DNA from: Spirochaetota bacterium
Lineage (GTDB): Bacteria; Spirochaetota; UBA4802; UBA5368
NCBI GenBank assembly: GCA_025457965.1
Contig: JALOTJ010000012.1
Span: 1 to 41,273, forward strand
DNA length: 41,273 nt
Direction: 5' to 3'
The notes beneath the pieces are model-generated. The model had not been told where the DNA came from, searched no databases, and saw only the letters and a program-made list of their open reading frames with translations. Both the position numbers and the translations under genes were made by a program. Positions 27,343 through 36,614 of the stretch are shown here, piece after piece. Position 1 is the first letter of the stretch; each line of letters begins with the position of its first letter.

Positions 27343-30300
27343 TCAGCTCCCGTTGTTCATCCTGCTCAGAAGCGCGCGCTTACCTGATTCGGGCTCTACG
27401 AGCGACGACACCTCCGGGTCTTCCCTGAGACGAAGGACGTTCAACATGAAGATGTCGAGCTTGTTGACGATAGAGGGCGGCAGCAGGTTTCCGTCGATTT
27501 CGACCGACATCATCGGGTAGTGCCGCTCGCGCGCCCACGGCGTGAGTATCCCTTCGATCACACGCCCGATGAGACAGGCGAAAGGCGCGATGTTCACGAC
27601 CCCCGAGTACCCGTCCATCATCGCCGTCGCGGCCACGCCGCTCGAGACGCTGATCTCGGAATGGAGCTCATCGCTGACGAAATATTTTTCGGCGTTTCCC
27701 ATGATGCGGTCCATATCGTGCGGCGTCTCGGGCAGAAGGCCCGTTTTTTTCAGCACGGCGCTCACCCTGTGTTCCACGCGATGTTTGTACATCTCCTCGA
27801 GCTTCCAGGCGGCGAGCTCGCGAAGCTCCTTTGAGAACGGCCGCCGGTACCACGGCAAAAGATGGTACCGCTTCCTGATTTCGTGGCGCCGGGTATAGTC
27901 ACAGTAATAGACCCACTCTGTTATCCCCGAAACCTTGCCGATGATCCCGCGCGAGCTGAAATGCTGTATGAGCTCGTCCACCGCAAAATCGTCGCGCCGC
28001 ACATAGATCTCGCCCACAACGAGCACCCGCGGGCATTCGCCGATCGAGCGCTGCAGCGGGATGCGCGCGATCTCATCGGCGATCCCAGCGAGCGTGGGCA
28101 GCACCCGGGAAACGTCCTTTTCGGCGACCGAAATGAGCCGGTGCCACAATTCGTCGTATTTTCTCATGGCCGCCACGGGATCTTCGGCGCAGGCGCGAAG
28201 CGAGGTCTCCACGTCCTTCATGTAGTCGCTGATGACAAGCCCCCACCACGCATGCTTCGAAAAGTCCGGGCCCAGCTCGTTGTATGAGTTGTCGGAATCG
28301 AGCGTAATGACGACCACGTTGTCCAGGCGCAGGTCCTTGAAAAGGTTCTCGTAGAAGACAAAATACTGCCCGGTGCGGCAGGGACCGGTTGTCGTCGGCA
28401 CGAAGAGCAGGTATATCTCGTCCTTGCGGTACGCTTCCGAGCCGAAGAAGCGCAGCGCTTCGCCGAGGACCAGGTGCGAGGGAAGGCACTCCTTGCCCGA
28501 GGCGTGGTTGCGCGCCAGCTGCAGCGTCGGCGTGTCCGCGAGCGGCATGGCCTCGGCTCTTATTCCCGCCGAACGAAGCGACGCCGCGAGCAGCTCCGTG
28601 GAGAGCCGGCCCATGTTTGCCAGCAGCAGTTTGATTCGCGGATTGTTCTTAACCGGCATCCTTTCGCCGGTCGAAAGGCGCTTTATATAGAGACCGCCCT
28701 TCTCGACCAGGAAGCGCAGTCCGTTGTCGAAGCGCTCGGAAGCGATCTCGGTAAACTTGCTCCGATATCCCTCGATGATGTCGAGGAAGGCCTCAACGCG
28801 CGTATCGACGCCCGCGTCGGCCGTGTGCGAATCGAGCTCGAGCACCAGGAATGGCTTGGTACCCATGTTCCACCTGAGATAATGCAGCATGAACGAATCG
28901 GGCGCGCATGAGAAATTCGTGATATAGGTGACGAAAACGTTGTCTTCATTCTTTACCAGTTTGCTCGCCTTCATGTTCTGCTGACCGTAGAACCAGTACA
29001 TGTTCGCGAATATGTCCTCGTTTTCGAAGGGCAGGATGTCGAAGGGAATTATGGTACAACCGCGCGAGGTGAACTTCCGCGGTATTCCCATGTTCGCGTC
29101 AGGGGTAAACGCGTTGTAGGGCCTGCCGAGGAGCGCGATGACGGGACGCTTCGAGTGGCGCGCCTCCTCGAGCGCCTCCCGCCCGAGCATAGCGGCCTTC
29201 GACGCATATCCCCGCTGTTTTTCCAGCGCGGCGGCGAATGCCGCCCGCACCTCCTTCTCGCTAAACCCGAGCGTTTCTCCAAGGATGATAAAAGGCTCGA
29301 CCGCCTTCTCCTCGCCGTATTTGAAACTCACCACCGGGGAAAGAACACGCTCATCGGAAATCTCCGGGAATGCCTGGCGGATGTAGTACGGCAGCCCCTG
29401 CGTGATGGGGCAGAAGTTCGCGTGGACGTCGCTTTCGTAACTCTCCATGTCCCGGAAGTGAGGCAGGAACAGGAAGTCGGGCCGCGCGTCGAACGCGGCC
29501 TGCACGGCGCCGTGCGCGATTTCGGCCGGGTAGCAGTATCCGCTTTCAACCCGCGCCACCCCGCCCGCGGATATCTCGCTCGAGAGCACCGAGCGCACGC
29601 CGAGCTCGTGGAAGAAATGCGAATAAAACGGCCACAGGGTGTAGACCGAAAAGCAGCGCGGGATGCCGACGGTATACTCGCTGCGTTTACGAAGTTCGGC
29701 CGGGTCGGGCGCGCATTCCACAAACATGAGGTCGTTTCGGCGCTCGATATAGTCGATCACCGCGGATTTGTCGAAGGTCTTCTTCTTGCGGATGTTCGCG
29801 TACCTGTTGCACCGGCCGCCGAACATATAGCGATGGCCGTTGACCGCGAGCACCCTGATGGGGCAGTAATTATCGCACGCCTTGCACTGGAACTCGCGCT
29901 CGTGCACGATCTCGGTGGCGAGAATCGCGTCGAGATCGTAACTTCCTTTTTCAAGAAAGCCGTCCGATAGCTTTTGTGCGGTCAGCAGTCCCACGCCGAA
30001 GCACCCCATAAGCTCCGGGTCCGGCGGAACGAGGATGTTTTTACCGAGGAGCATGGCGAAGGCCAGCGGCACCGCCTCGTTCTTGGCCACGCCCCCCTGC
30101 AGCACGATGCTGTTACCGATTGTGCGGTTACCGACGACGCGATTGAGATAATTCGAGACGATCGAGGTAACGAGCCCCGCGGTAATATCCTCGCGCGAGG
30201 CTCCCTGTTGTATGGCCTTGCGGATGTCCGAGTTGATGAACGCCGAACAATGCTCGCCGAACTTTAGCGGGCGCTCGGCCGTCAGGGCGACCGGTGCGAT

Positions 30301-31653
30301 CTCGTGCGCGTGCTCGATGCTGAGATCGCCCCTGCACGACTCCTCAAGGAAGGATCCGGTACCCGCCGAGCAGGCCTCGTTCATGGCGTAGTCGATGGGC
30401 ACCCCGTTTTTCAACAGCACGTATTTGGCGTCCTGGCCGCCGATCTCAAAGATCGTGTCGATATCGGGCTGGTAGTAGGTCGTGCCCACCGCATGGGAGA
30501 TGATCTCGTTGTACACCGCCGGCGTCTCCAGGAACACTCCCAGTATCTCGCGCGAGGAGCCAGTGGTCGCCGCCAGGCTTATCCGGATCGCCGCGTCGCC
30601 GATTTCCTCCCGGATCTGTTTCTTTATCTCTTCTATGCACTGCTTGAGCGCTTTAACCGGATCGCCGTGGGTGCGGCCGTAATACGACGCCGTTATCTCA
30701 TGGGACTTGATGTCGATAAGGCAGGCCTTCGTCGTCGTCGAGCCGCCGTCGACGCCGAGGATGTACTCGCGTCCGGCGCGAACCTTCGTCTTACGCGACG
30801 GAACGAAGGTCACCCTTCCTTCGGCGGATCTGAGACTCGTGAAGCGGGCGAATTGCACGCTGTGCTCGCGGATGAGGCGGCCGGCGGGAGGAAGGACGCT
30901 GCCGGTTTCGCGCGCCAGGAGCGCCGCCCCGTACGCCTCGAAAAAGGGTGCCGTTCCGGGGACGACGAATTCCACGTCGGGGAGCTTCTCGGACAGGAAG
31001 GCCACGATGTAGGGATTGCGCGTCACGCCGCCGGTGAGCATCACCCTGCCGCGCTCCATGCGGGCTCTTTTAAGAAAGTCGGCCACCTTGATCGCCATGA
31101 CGTTACTGAGGGAGAGGATAATGTCGCCCTTGGTGGCCTCACCCTTATTCAGGCGGTGCGTGCAGTCGCTCTTCATGAAGACCGAACAGCGCGCAGAAAG
31201 CTTGTAGACCCTGCTGTCGGGCTCGACTCGGTCGACCGCGTCCAAGCCCAGGTCCATGCGCCCGAGCTGCTGTTTGAAGAACTCTCCCGTGCCGGATGCG
31301 CATTTGTTTCCGGAGAAGCTCGTAATGATGCGCTTATCGCCGCTGATGGTGTAGACGACCAGGTCCTCTCCGCCGAGGGAGACCACCGCGTCGACGTTTT
31401 CATCGAAGTCGCGAAGCGCCGCCTCCACGCAGAGCGGCTCGATGACGGTGGCGACGTTAAGCAGATATCGCCCCTCGGTCCCTGTGGCAAGCACGCGCAC
31501 GTCTTCCGGCATGGTTTTCGAAGCGAGCATTTTGCGCAACGTTTCGAGAAAATTCCCCTCGTGCGGCACGACGTCGCTCCAGAGGAACGTGTCGCCGTCA
31601 AACATGACCGCCTTAACGTTCGACGAGCCTATATTAATGCCCAGGGTCTGCAT
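27343..31653 (-). CDS. BadF/HgdC-type acyl-CoA dehydratase activase with COG3580 and COG3581-like modules
   Basis: A 1,436-aa fusion. Residues 1 to about 270 and about 300-590 are two ASKHA/BadF ATPase domains, each with Gly-rich phosphate loops and the Cys residues that ligate a shared [4Fe-4S] cluster in the family (C118 in NKCASGTGEF; ACSAGTGSF near 423). A Cys-rich segment CKACDNYC with a later C (about 589-615) may bind metal. A DUF2229/COG3580 module (about 640-1030) and a COG3581-like module (about 1050-1430) follow. Homologues use ATP to inject an electron into 2-hydroxyacyl-CoA dehydratases or benzoyl-CoA reductases, pointing to anaerobic metabolism. No separate dehydratase subunits lie in the window. 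Excellent GGAGGA SD. The four-module order is typical of large clostridial and spirochaete homologues. Confidence 0.93.
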   Translation of the reverse strand: MQTLGINIGSSNVKAVMFDGDTFLWSDVVPHEGNFLETLRKMLASKTMPEDVRVLATGTEGRYLLNVATVIEPLCVEAALRDFDENVDAVVSLGGEDLVVYTISGDKRIITSFSGNKCASGTGEFFKQQLGRMDLGLDAVDRVEPDSRVYKLSARCSVFMKSDCTHRLNKGEATKGDIILSLSNVMAIKVADFLKRARMERGRVMLTGGVTRNPYIVAFLSEKLPDVEFVVPGTAPFFEAYGAALLARETGSVLPPAGRLIREHSVQFARFTSLRSAEGRVTFVPSRKTKVRAGREYILGVDGGSTTTKACLIDIKSHEITASYYGRTHGDPVKALKQCIEEIKKQIREEIGDAAIRISLAATTGSSREILGVFLETPAVYNEIISHAVGTTYYQPDIDTIFEIGGQDAKYVLLKNGVPIDYAMNEACSAGTGSFLEESCRGDLSIEHAHEIAPVALTAERPLKFGEHCSAFINSDIRKAIQQGASREDITAGLVTSIVSNYLNRVVGNRTIGNSIVLQGGVAKNEAVPLAFAMLLGKNILVPPDPELMGCFGVGLLTAQKLSDGFLEKGSYDLDAILATEIVHEREFQCKACDNYCPIRVLAVNGHRYMFGGRCNRYANIRKKKTFDKSAVIDYIERRNDLMFVECAPDPAELRKRSEYTVGIPRCFSVYTLWPFYSHFFHELGVRSVLSSEISAGGVARVESGYCYPAEIAHGAVQAAFDARPDFLFLPHFRDMESYESDVHANFCPITQGLPYYIRQAFPEISDERVLSPVVSFKYGEEKAVEPFIILGETLGFSEKEVRAAFAAALEKQRGYASKAAMLGREALEEARHSKRPVIALLGRPYNAFTPDANMGIPRKFTSRGCTIIPFDILPFENEDIFANMYWFYGQQNMKASKLVKNEDNVFVTYITNFSCAPDSFMLHYLRWNMGTKPFLVLELDSHTADAGVDTRVEAFLDIIEGYRSKFTEIASERFDNGLRFLVEKGGLYIKRLSTGERMPVKNNPRIKLLLANMGRLSTELLAASLRSAGIRAEAMPLADTPTLQLARNHASGKECLPSHLVLGEALRFFGSEAYRKDEIYLLFVPTTTGPCRTGQYFVFYENLFKDLRLDNVVVITLDSDNSYNELGPDFSKHAWWGLVISDYMKDVETSLRACAEDPVAAMRKYDELWHRLISVAEKDVSRVLPTLAGIADEIARIPLQRSIGECPRVLVVGEIYVRRDDFAVDELIQHFSSRGIIGKVSGITEWVYYCDYTRRHEIRKRYHLLPWYRRPFSKELRELAAWKLEEMYKHRVEHRVSAVLKKTGLLPETPHDMDRIMGNAEKYFVSDELHSEISVSSGVAATAMMDGYSGVVNIAPFACLIGRVIEGILTPWARERHYPMMSVEIDGNLLPPSIVNKLDIFMLNVLRLREDPEVSSLVEPESGKRALLSRMNNGS

Positions 31654-31717
31654 GACGCTTCCTCCATCGATACTGCAATGGGTGTATGCAAGAAACCGTA
31701 AAAATGTCTATTATTTT

Positions 31718-32509
31718 TTATTCGTCTTCGGCGCTGATAAAGTTGCCCCGGATAGACCGCACCCTTATAAGCGCGTCCTCCCCTGACACGATCTCACCGG
31801 AGAGCGAGAGCAGAATGTCGGCAATCCGTTTCTGTTCCGGGAGGGGCGGAAGTTTTATCATGAGGCGCCGAAGCATTTCGAGGTCGATCGACATCTCGCC
31901 GCTACCAACGTTCAGCGTATAGAGTACGCCCGACTGGAAGTAGGAGTGCAGCACGTTATTCAGGAAGAACGGTTCGCAGAGCCCGGTGTCCGCAGAGAGC
32001 CGGATGCATCCCGGGCCAATTATGCCCCCCTCGAAAAAGATGGGCATGATCGCGCAGGCGCCCGCATATTCGCCCTTCACCGCCATAACGACATCGGCAC
32101 CGGTGACCGCGTAACCGGCAAGCTTTTTGGCCCGGTCCTTGGCGACAGCGCCGCAACGCTTCTCGTGCAGCCGAAGCGAGCCTATGCTCTCGGGGGTGAC
32201 GACCGGGACCGTCACCGCACCGTCGGCAGGCTCCGGAAGGGAGGCCGGTCCTTCCACGATCTTCCGCTCGAGGAGCACCTCCTGCAGCGGCACCACGCGC
32301 CACGATTCGGGAATGCGTCCCGCCGGGCCCTCCCTGAACCGCGTATGTCCGATGCCGTCCGCAAGCAGCCGCTCCATCAGGCGGTGCTTGTACTCGAAGA
32401 TCCTGCCGATCAGCTCCTCGATGGAGCGCGTCGCCGCATCGGCGGCCTCGATCACCTCCGCGGCGTCAAGGGCCGGCTCGTCCTCAATATCCATCAACTC
32501 GTCATCCAT
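31718..32509 (-). CDS. Orphan half-HsdS (type I restriction specificity subunit-like) protein
   Basis: About 263 aa from the ATG at 32509, chosen because AGGAG lies 9 nt upstream; an ATG at 32548 has no SD. The protein starts with an acidic helix, then the central conserved region of HsdS (RIFEYKHRLMERLL, then GRIPESW), one target-recognition domain (about 85-220) and the distal signature LPPLPEQKRIADILL (near 225-240). This equals the C-terminal half of a normal HsdS. Half-subunits can pair into a full specificity unit, or bind DNA alone. No HsdM or HsdR gene is visible. It is on the same strand as the CoA activase, 64 nt upstream of it, and divergent from the nitroreductase. Confidence 0.82.
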   Translation of the reverse strand: MDDELMDIEDEPALDAAEVIEAADAATRSIEELIGRIFEYKHRLMERLLADGIGHTRFREGPAGRIPESWRVVPLQEVLLERKIVEGPASLPEPADGAVTVPVVTPESIGSLRLHEKRCGAVAKDRAKKLAGYAVTGADVVMAVKGEYAGACAIMPIFFEGGIIGPGCIRLSADTGLCEPFFLNNVLHSYFQSGVLYTLNVGSGEMSIDLEMLRRLMIKLPPLPEQKRIADILLSLSGEIVSGEDALIRVRSIRGNFISAEDE

Positions 32510-32653
32510 CAACCGTTGCTCCTGGTGTGCTTTCCCGCCCGATATCATAACAGGGATCGTTAAAGCGTCAAGAGATTTCCAGCCCCCTTTTTCTGCTTGC
32601 TTCCGCCCTCTTCCCGGTCAACACTGCGTGGAAATTCATAACGGAGGCAGAGA

Positions 32654-33475
32654 ATGAATCTATTTGTCGTTGATGACGCGCGATGCACGCGCTGCGGTGC
32701 CTGCGTAGAGGAATGCCCCGCCCGCATCATCGCACTCACCGACCGGCGTTCACTGCCCGAAACGGTCCGCGGCGGTGCGGAGCTCTGCATCACCTGCGGG
32801 CACTGCGTCGCCGTATGCCCGTACGGAGCGCTCTCGCTCGCAGCGATGCCCGTGGAGAACTGTCCGGTCATAACGGGCGATCCCTTAAACCCGGATCAGG
32901 CCGAACGGTTCCTTCGCGCGCGACGCTCCATTCGCGGATATAAGAAGCAACCCGTCGACCGCGCGATTATCGAACGGCTTATCGACATCGCCCGTCACGC
33001 CCCTTCCGGTCATAACTCGCAGCCGATCGAATGGCTGGTGGTGCATAGCCCGGGCGAAACGCGCCGGCTCGCCGGAATCGTCATCGATTGGATGCGTATC
33101 ATCCTTCGCGATTTTCCCGAGCAGGCGAGGGCCGTTCACATGGACCTCGTCATAGCGGGCTGGGAGCTGGGCGTTGACGCGGTGCTCCGCGACGCACCTC
33201 ACCTCGTGATCTGCCACGCGCCCAGCGACAACATGATGGCGCGGACCGCCGGCTCCATCGCGCTCGCCTACCTGGAGCTCGCGGCGCCGGCGATGGGCAT
33301 GGGGACCTGCTGGGCGGGCTTCTTCGACGCCGCACTCGGCCTGTATCCGCCGCTGGCGGAGGCGATTGGACTTCCGGATGGCCACGCAGGATTCGGCGCC
33401 GTAATGCTGGGCCACCCGCGCCATCGATATCATCGGCTGCCGCAGCGCAACCCGGCGAAAATAATATGGAAATAA
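32654..33475 (+). CDS. Ferredoxin-fused nitroreductase family protein
   Basis: The 273-aa protein starts with two [4Fe-4S] motifs: C11, C14, C17, C21 and C45, C48, C51, C55, both in the CxxCxxCxxxCP pattern. After residue about 85 comes an FMN nitroreductase fold with RARRSIRGYKKQPVD and the APSGHNSQP motif that holds FMN phosphate. These ferredoxin-nitroreductase fusions occur mainly in anaerobes and reduce unknown substrates using ferredoxin-type electrons. GGAGG lies 7 nt before the ATG. The following HAD gene overlaps its end by 10 nt, suggesting a two-gene unit. Confidence 0.94.
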   Translation: MNLFVVDDARCTRCGACVEECPARIIALTDRRSLPETVRGGAELCITCGHCVAVCPYGALSLAAMPVENCPVITGDPLNPDQAERFLRARRSIRGYKKQPVDRAIIERLIDIARHAPSGHNSQPIEWLVVHSPGETRRLAGIVIDWMRIILRDFPEQARAVHMDLVIAGWELGVDAVLRDAPHLVICHAPSDNMMARTAGSIALAYLELAAPAMGMGTCWAGFFDAALGLYPPLAEAIGLPDGHAGFGAVMLGHPRHRYHRLPQRNPAKIIWK

Positions 33476-34131
33476 AAATGCCGCCCACCATCGACACGGT
33501 TCTGCGCCGCGCCGTTTTCTGCGATTTCGACGGAACCGTAACCTCCGAGGAAAGCTTTCTCGGCATGTTCCGCCGCTTCGCACCGGAGATTTACCGCGAG
33601 GTGGGGCCCGAGATGCGCGCCCTGCGCATGACCATCCGCGAGGGCGTCCGCCGCATAGTCGATTCGATCCCCACGGCGCGCTACCCGGAGATACTCGAGT
33701 ACGTCCGCACCATTCCGATCCGGCCCGGCTTTACCGAACTGATCGATTACCTCGACGGGGAACGCGTTCCCTTAATCATCATTTCCGGTGGCCTGCGCGG
33801 CATGGTCGCGTCGCGCCTGGGCCTACTCGTAGCGCGCATCCATGCCATCCACGCCCCGGACGTGGACACCTCCGGTGAATACCTTCGGGTTTTTTCGGAT
33901 TTCGAGCAGGGCGGCGAACTGATGGCCAAGGCGGCGGTAATAGCGCGCTATGCCCCGGCGGAATCCGTCTGCATCGGCGACGGCCCCACGGACTTAACCA
34001 TGGCGGCCGCCAGTACGCTCGTCTTCGCCCGCGACGGCCTCGCCCGATTCCTCGACCACACCGGAAAGCCCTACCTCCAGTGGAACGATTTTCACGACGT
34101 ACGAATGAGCCTTATGACGCGCTGGAAGTGA
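33466..34131 (+). CDS. HAD-IB phosphatase, MtnX-like
   Basis: A 221-aa HAD-superfamily hydrolase with motif I D20-F-D22-G-T, motif II S-G-G near 105 and motif III/IV GDGPTDLTMA near 177. It resembles the phosphoserine phosphatase/MtnX branch, which removes phosphate from small metabolites; methionine-salvage neighbours are lacking, so the substrate is open. The first ATG lies within the end of the nitroreductase gene and a second ATG (33478) is 3 nt after its stop; neither has a good SD, so translation is probably coupled. Confidence 0.88.
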   Translation: MEIKMPPTIDTVLRRAVFCDFDGTVTSEESFLGMFRRFAPEIYREVGPEMRALRMTIREGVRRIVDSIPTARYPEILEYVRTIPIRPGFTELIDYLDGERVPLIIISGGLRGMVASRLGLLVARIHAIHAPDVDTSGEYLRVFSDFEQGGELMAKAAVIARYAPAESVCIGDGPTDLTMAAASTLVFARDGLARFLDHTGKPYLQWNDFHDVRMSLMTRWK

Positions 34132-34162
34132 AGACGATTCCCGGATAACAGCCGAAAAAATC

Positions 34163-34190
34163 TTGCCATACGGAGTGGCCGTGCTAGCAT
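34163..34190 (+). promoter_or_regulatory. Candidate extended -10 promoter of the MFS gene
   Basis: TTGCCA (34163-34168), a 16-bp spacer and TAGCAT (34185-34190), the latter preceded by TGC at 34182-34184 as an extended -10 element. The transporter ATG is about 40 bp downstream. Confidence 0.4.
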
Positions 34191-34229
34191 CACACGCCGT
34201 ACACACCCTGGCACGCCGGAGTCCTGTAT

Positions 34230-35600
34230 ATGAAATCCACCGCACAGCAGCGCGCCGCTCTCGTCATCGCGACCCTCGCCGCGTTCATCACCCCCTTCAT
34301 GGGCTCGGCCGTCAACATCGCCCTTCCGGCCATCGGTGCCGAATTCGCGATCGACGCGGTGCTCCTGAACTGGATTTCGACTTCCTTCATTCTCGCCTCG
34401 GCGATGTTTCTCGTCCCCATGGGGCGCTTCGCCGACATGCACGGCAGAAAGCGCGTCTTTATGGCCGGCATGGCCATCTACACCGCCGCATCGATTCTGG
34501 CACCGCTCGCGGGCTCCGCCTCCGCGCTCATCGCCTGCCGCATAGCCCAGGGTATCGGCAGCGCCATGACCTTCGGCACGGGTCTTCCCATCCTCATATC
34601 GGTCTTCCCGCCGCAACGGCGCGGGCAGGTACTGGGCATCAACGTATCGGCGGTGTACCTCGGCCTCTCGATGGGCCCCTTTCTTGGAGGGCTTATCACG
34701 CAGCACCTTGGCTGGCGCTTCATTTTTCTCGCGACGGTGCCGATGGGCATCGTGATTCTGATCCTCGTTCCCGTCTACCTTAAAGGAGAATGGGCGGAAG
34801 CCAGGGGCGAGCGCTTTGACCTGGCGGGCTCCCTTGTCTATGGCTTCGGCCTGGCCGCGCTCATGTACGGTTTCTCCCGCCTTCCGTCCACGGCGGGGAT
34901 ACTCCTGGCAATGGCCGGGGCGGTGGCGCTTATCGCATTTTACCGCATCGAGACCTCGGTGGCCTCACCCGTCATGAACATGGCGCTCTTTCGAGACAAC
35001 GTGGTCTTCGCGCTGTCAAATTTCGCCGCGCTTATCAATTACAGCGCCACCTTCGCCTCCGGCTTTCTCCTGAGCCTCTATCTGCAATACATCAAGGCCA
35101 TGACACCGGAAAGCGCCGGGATCGTCCTTGTGGCGCAGCCGGTCGTCATGGCGCTGCTCTCGCCGCTCGCCGGCAGTCTCTCCGACCGCATCGAACCGCG
35201 TATCGTCGCCTCCATCGGCATGGCGTTCACTACCATCGGGCTGGCGTCCTTTATTTTCGTTGACACCGGCACGCCGCTCGGCCTCATCGTCGCGGGTCTT
35301 GTCGTACTCGGCCTCGGCTTCGCGCTCTTTTCCTCGCCGAACACCAACGCGGTCATGAGCTCGGTCGAGAGCCGCCACTACGGCGTCGCCTCGGGTACGC
35401 TCGGCACCATGCGCCTGACCGGCCAGATGTTCAGCATGGGGATCGCCATGCTCATCTTCGCGCTGGTCATGGGAAGGGTCCCTATCACCCCCGAACACTA
35501 CGGACAGTATCTCGCGAGCGCGCGCATCGCCTTTTCAATCTTCACCTCCCTGTGCTTCGCGGGCATCTTCATGTCGCTCGCGCGCGGGAAGGTACGGTGA
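34230..35600 (+). CDS. DHA2-type MFS transporter (drug/H+ antiporter family)
   Basis: A 456-aa polytopic membrane protein with about 14 hydrophobic segments, as in the DHA2 (EmrB/QacA) family. Motif A appears as GRFADMHGRKRVF (about 71-83), and motif C as GLSMGPFLGG (about 150-159). It is expected to export small molecules by proton antiport; the substrate is unknown. No periplasmic adaptor such as EmrA is adjacent. GGAG lies 9 nt upstream of the ATG. It stands alone between the HAD genes. Confidence 0.93.
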   Translation: MKSTAQQRAALVIATLAAFITPFMGSAVNIALPAIGAEFAIDAVLLNWISTSFILASAMFLVPMGRFADMHGRKRVFMAGMAIYTAASILAPLAGSASALIACRIAQGIGSAMTFGTGLPILISVFPPQRRGQVLGINVSAVYLGLSMGPFLGGLITQHLGWRFIFLATVPMGIVILILVPVYLKGEWAEARGERFDLAGSLVYGFGLAALMYGFSRLPSTAGILLAMAGAVALIAFYRIETSVASPVMNMALFRDNVVFALSNFAALINYSATFASGFLLSLYLQYIKAMTPESAGIVLVAQPVVMALLSPLAGSLSDRIEPRIVASIGMAFTTIGLASFIFVDTGTPLGLIVAGLVVLGLGFALFSSPNTNAVMSSVESRHYGVASGTLGTMRLTGQMFSMGIAMLIFALVMGRVPITPEHYGQYLASARIAFSIFTSLCFAGIFMSLARGKVR

Positions 35601-35672
35601 GGAAGAAGTCCGTAGAGAGGCGGGGCGTTACGGGCAAACCGCTTGACATCTTCTCTTCGCCTCAATAAAGCT

Positions 35673-35686
35673 TCATTTTAAAATGA
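35673..35686. promoter_or_regulatory. Perfect 14-bp AT-rich palindrome, possible operator
   Basis: TCATTTTAAAATGA is a perfect inverted repeat 19 bp upstream of the ATG at 35706. A TTGACA at 35643-35648 lies just before it, so the palindrome would sit at or near the -10 region and start point of that promoter. This placement fits a repressor site. The protein that would bind is unknown; no regulator gene is adjacent. Confidence 0.4.
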
Positions 35687-35705
35687 GAACTATTTATATA
35701 ATCCA

Positions 35706-36176
35706 ATGATACGCGTCGAAATTCCAGGTTACCGTACGCTCGCCATCGAGCATCTCGTCCTCGACTACAACGGCACGATCGCCGAGGACGGCAGGCTTAT
35801 CGATGGAGTGGCGGAGCTGCTCGGCACGATCGCCGGATGCTGCACGGTGCACGTGATAACGGCCGACACCTTCGGTAAAGCGCGCGCTGCGCTCGGGGGC
35901 CTGCCCTGCGGGCTCACCGTGCTGCCGGTCGGGGACCAGGCGCGCGCCAAGTTCGACTACGTCCGCTCGCTCGGCTCGGACACCGTGGCGAGCATTGGAA
36001 ACGGCCGCAACGACCGCCTGATGCTCGACGAAAGCGCGCTCGGCATCGCGGTCATACAGCGAGAGGGTGCGGCGCTCGACGCGATCACCTCGGCGGATCT
36101 CGTGTGTCCGGACATCATCTCCGCGCTCGAGCTTCTCCTCAATCCGCTCCGGCTCGTCGCCACCCTGCGCTCCTAG
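35706..36176 (+). CDS. Soluble HAD-family P-type-ATPase-like phosphatase (COG4087 type)
   Basis: A compact 156-aa HAD protein without cap domain. Motif I reads D20-Y-N22-G-T, so the second Asp of a normal phosphatase is Asn; the IGNGRNDRLML segment gives the acidic motif IV. This pattern fits the soluble P-type ATPase-like phosphatases of archaea, spirochaetes and other anaerobes, whose role is unknown. No clear SD precedes the ATG. The GIY-YIG gene follows after 4 nt. Confidence 0.85.
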   Translation: MIRVEIPGYRTLAIEHLVLDYNGTIAEDGRLIDGVAELLGTIAGCCTVHVITADTFGKARAALGGLPCGLTVLPVGDQARAKFDYVRSLGSDTVASIGNGRNDRLMLDESALGIAVIQREGAALDAITSADLVCPDIISALELLLNPLRLVATLRS

Positions 36177-36180
36177 GCCA

Positions 36181-36516
36181 ATGGAAAAAGAATACTGGAT
36201 CTACATGCTCGAGTGCGAAAACGGCGCGCTCTATACCGGTTACACCACCGATATCGACCGCCGCTTGCGCGAGCACCGCGGAGGCAGTCGCCGGGCCAGG
36301 TTCACGGCGGGCTTCAAACCCGTACGTATCGCGGCGTGCTGGAAGCTCAGCGGAACGCGCGGCGAGGCATTGAAGGTGGAGGCTTTTATCAAGGGCATGA
36401 GCCGGATTGGAAAAGAAGCGCTGGTAGCGAAGCCGGAAGACTTGAGAAAAATGATAGTAGCTACGCTGGGATTCGGAGCATCCCTGTGCCCCGAATCCGC
36501 CGCCACGGAGACCTGA
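36181..36516 (+). CDS. GIY-YIG domain protein (UPF0213/YhbQ-like)
   Basis: A 111-aa single-domain GIY-YIG protein: W6-I-Y8 and Y18-T-G-Y-T motifs, an arginine-rich helix (DRRLREH) and the Glu helix with GEALKVEAFIKG. The fold is a DNA-nicking nuclease; YhbQ-like members have weak or structure-specific nuclease activity and an unclear role. ATG at 36181 begins the conserved region; upstream in-frame sequence is arginine- and serine-rich and only the shadow of the HAD gene. The stop of the HAD gene lies 4 nt before it. Confidence 0.9.
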   Translation: MEKEYWIYMLECENGALYTGYTTDIDRRLREHRGGSRRARFTAGFKPVRIAACWKLSGTRGEALKVEAFIKGMSRIGKEALVAKPEDLRKMIVATLGFGASLCPESAATET

Positions 36517-36614
36517 AACATCGGCGCCATATGCCGCAAACGGCCGGCGATGTCTCATCTGACGGCGTCAGGTGAGGAATACAAACCTGAAATCCCGAAT
36601 GGAAGGGAACATTC

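Noticed and set aside
30304-31701. Long plus-strand frame antisense to the CoA-activase gene
   Set aside because: The minus-strand product has clear BadF motifs throughout. The plus-strand product is arginine/histidine-rich without any motif.
35697-35702. TATAAT as -10 box of the gene starting at 35706
   Set aside because: It ends only three bases before the ATG and has no -35 box at 17 bp; it is probably chance in an AT-rich leader.
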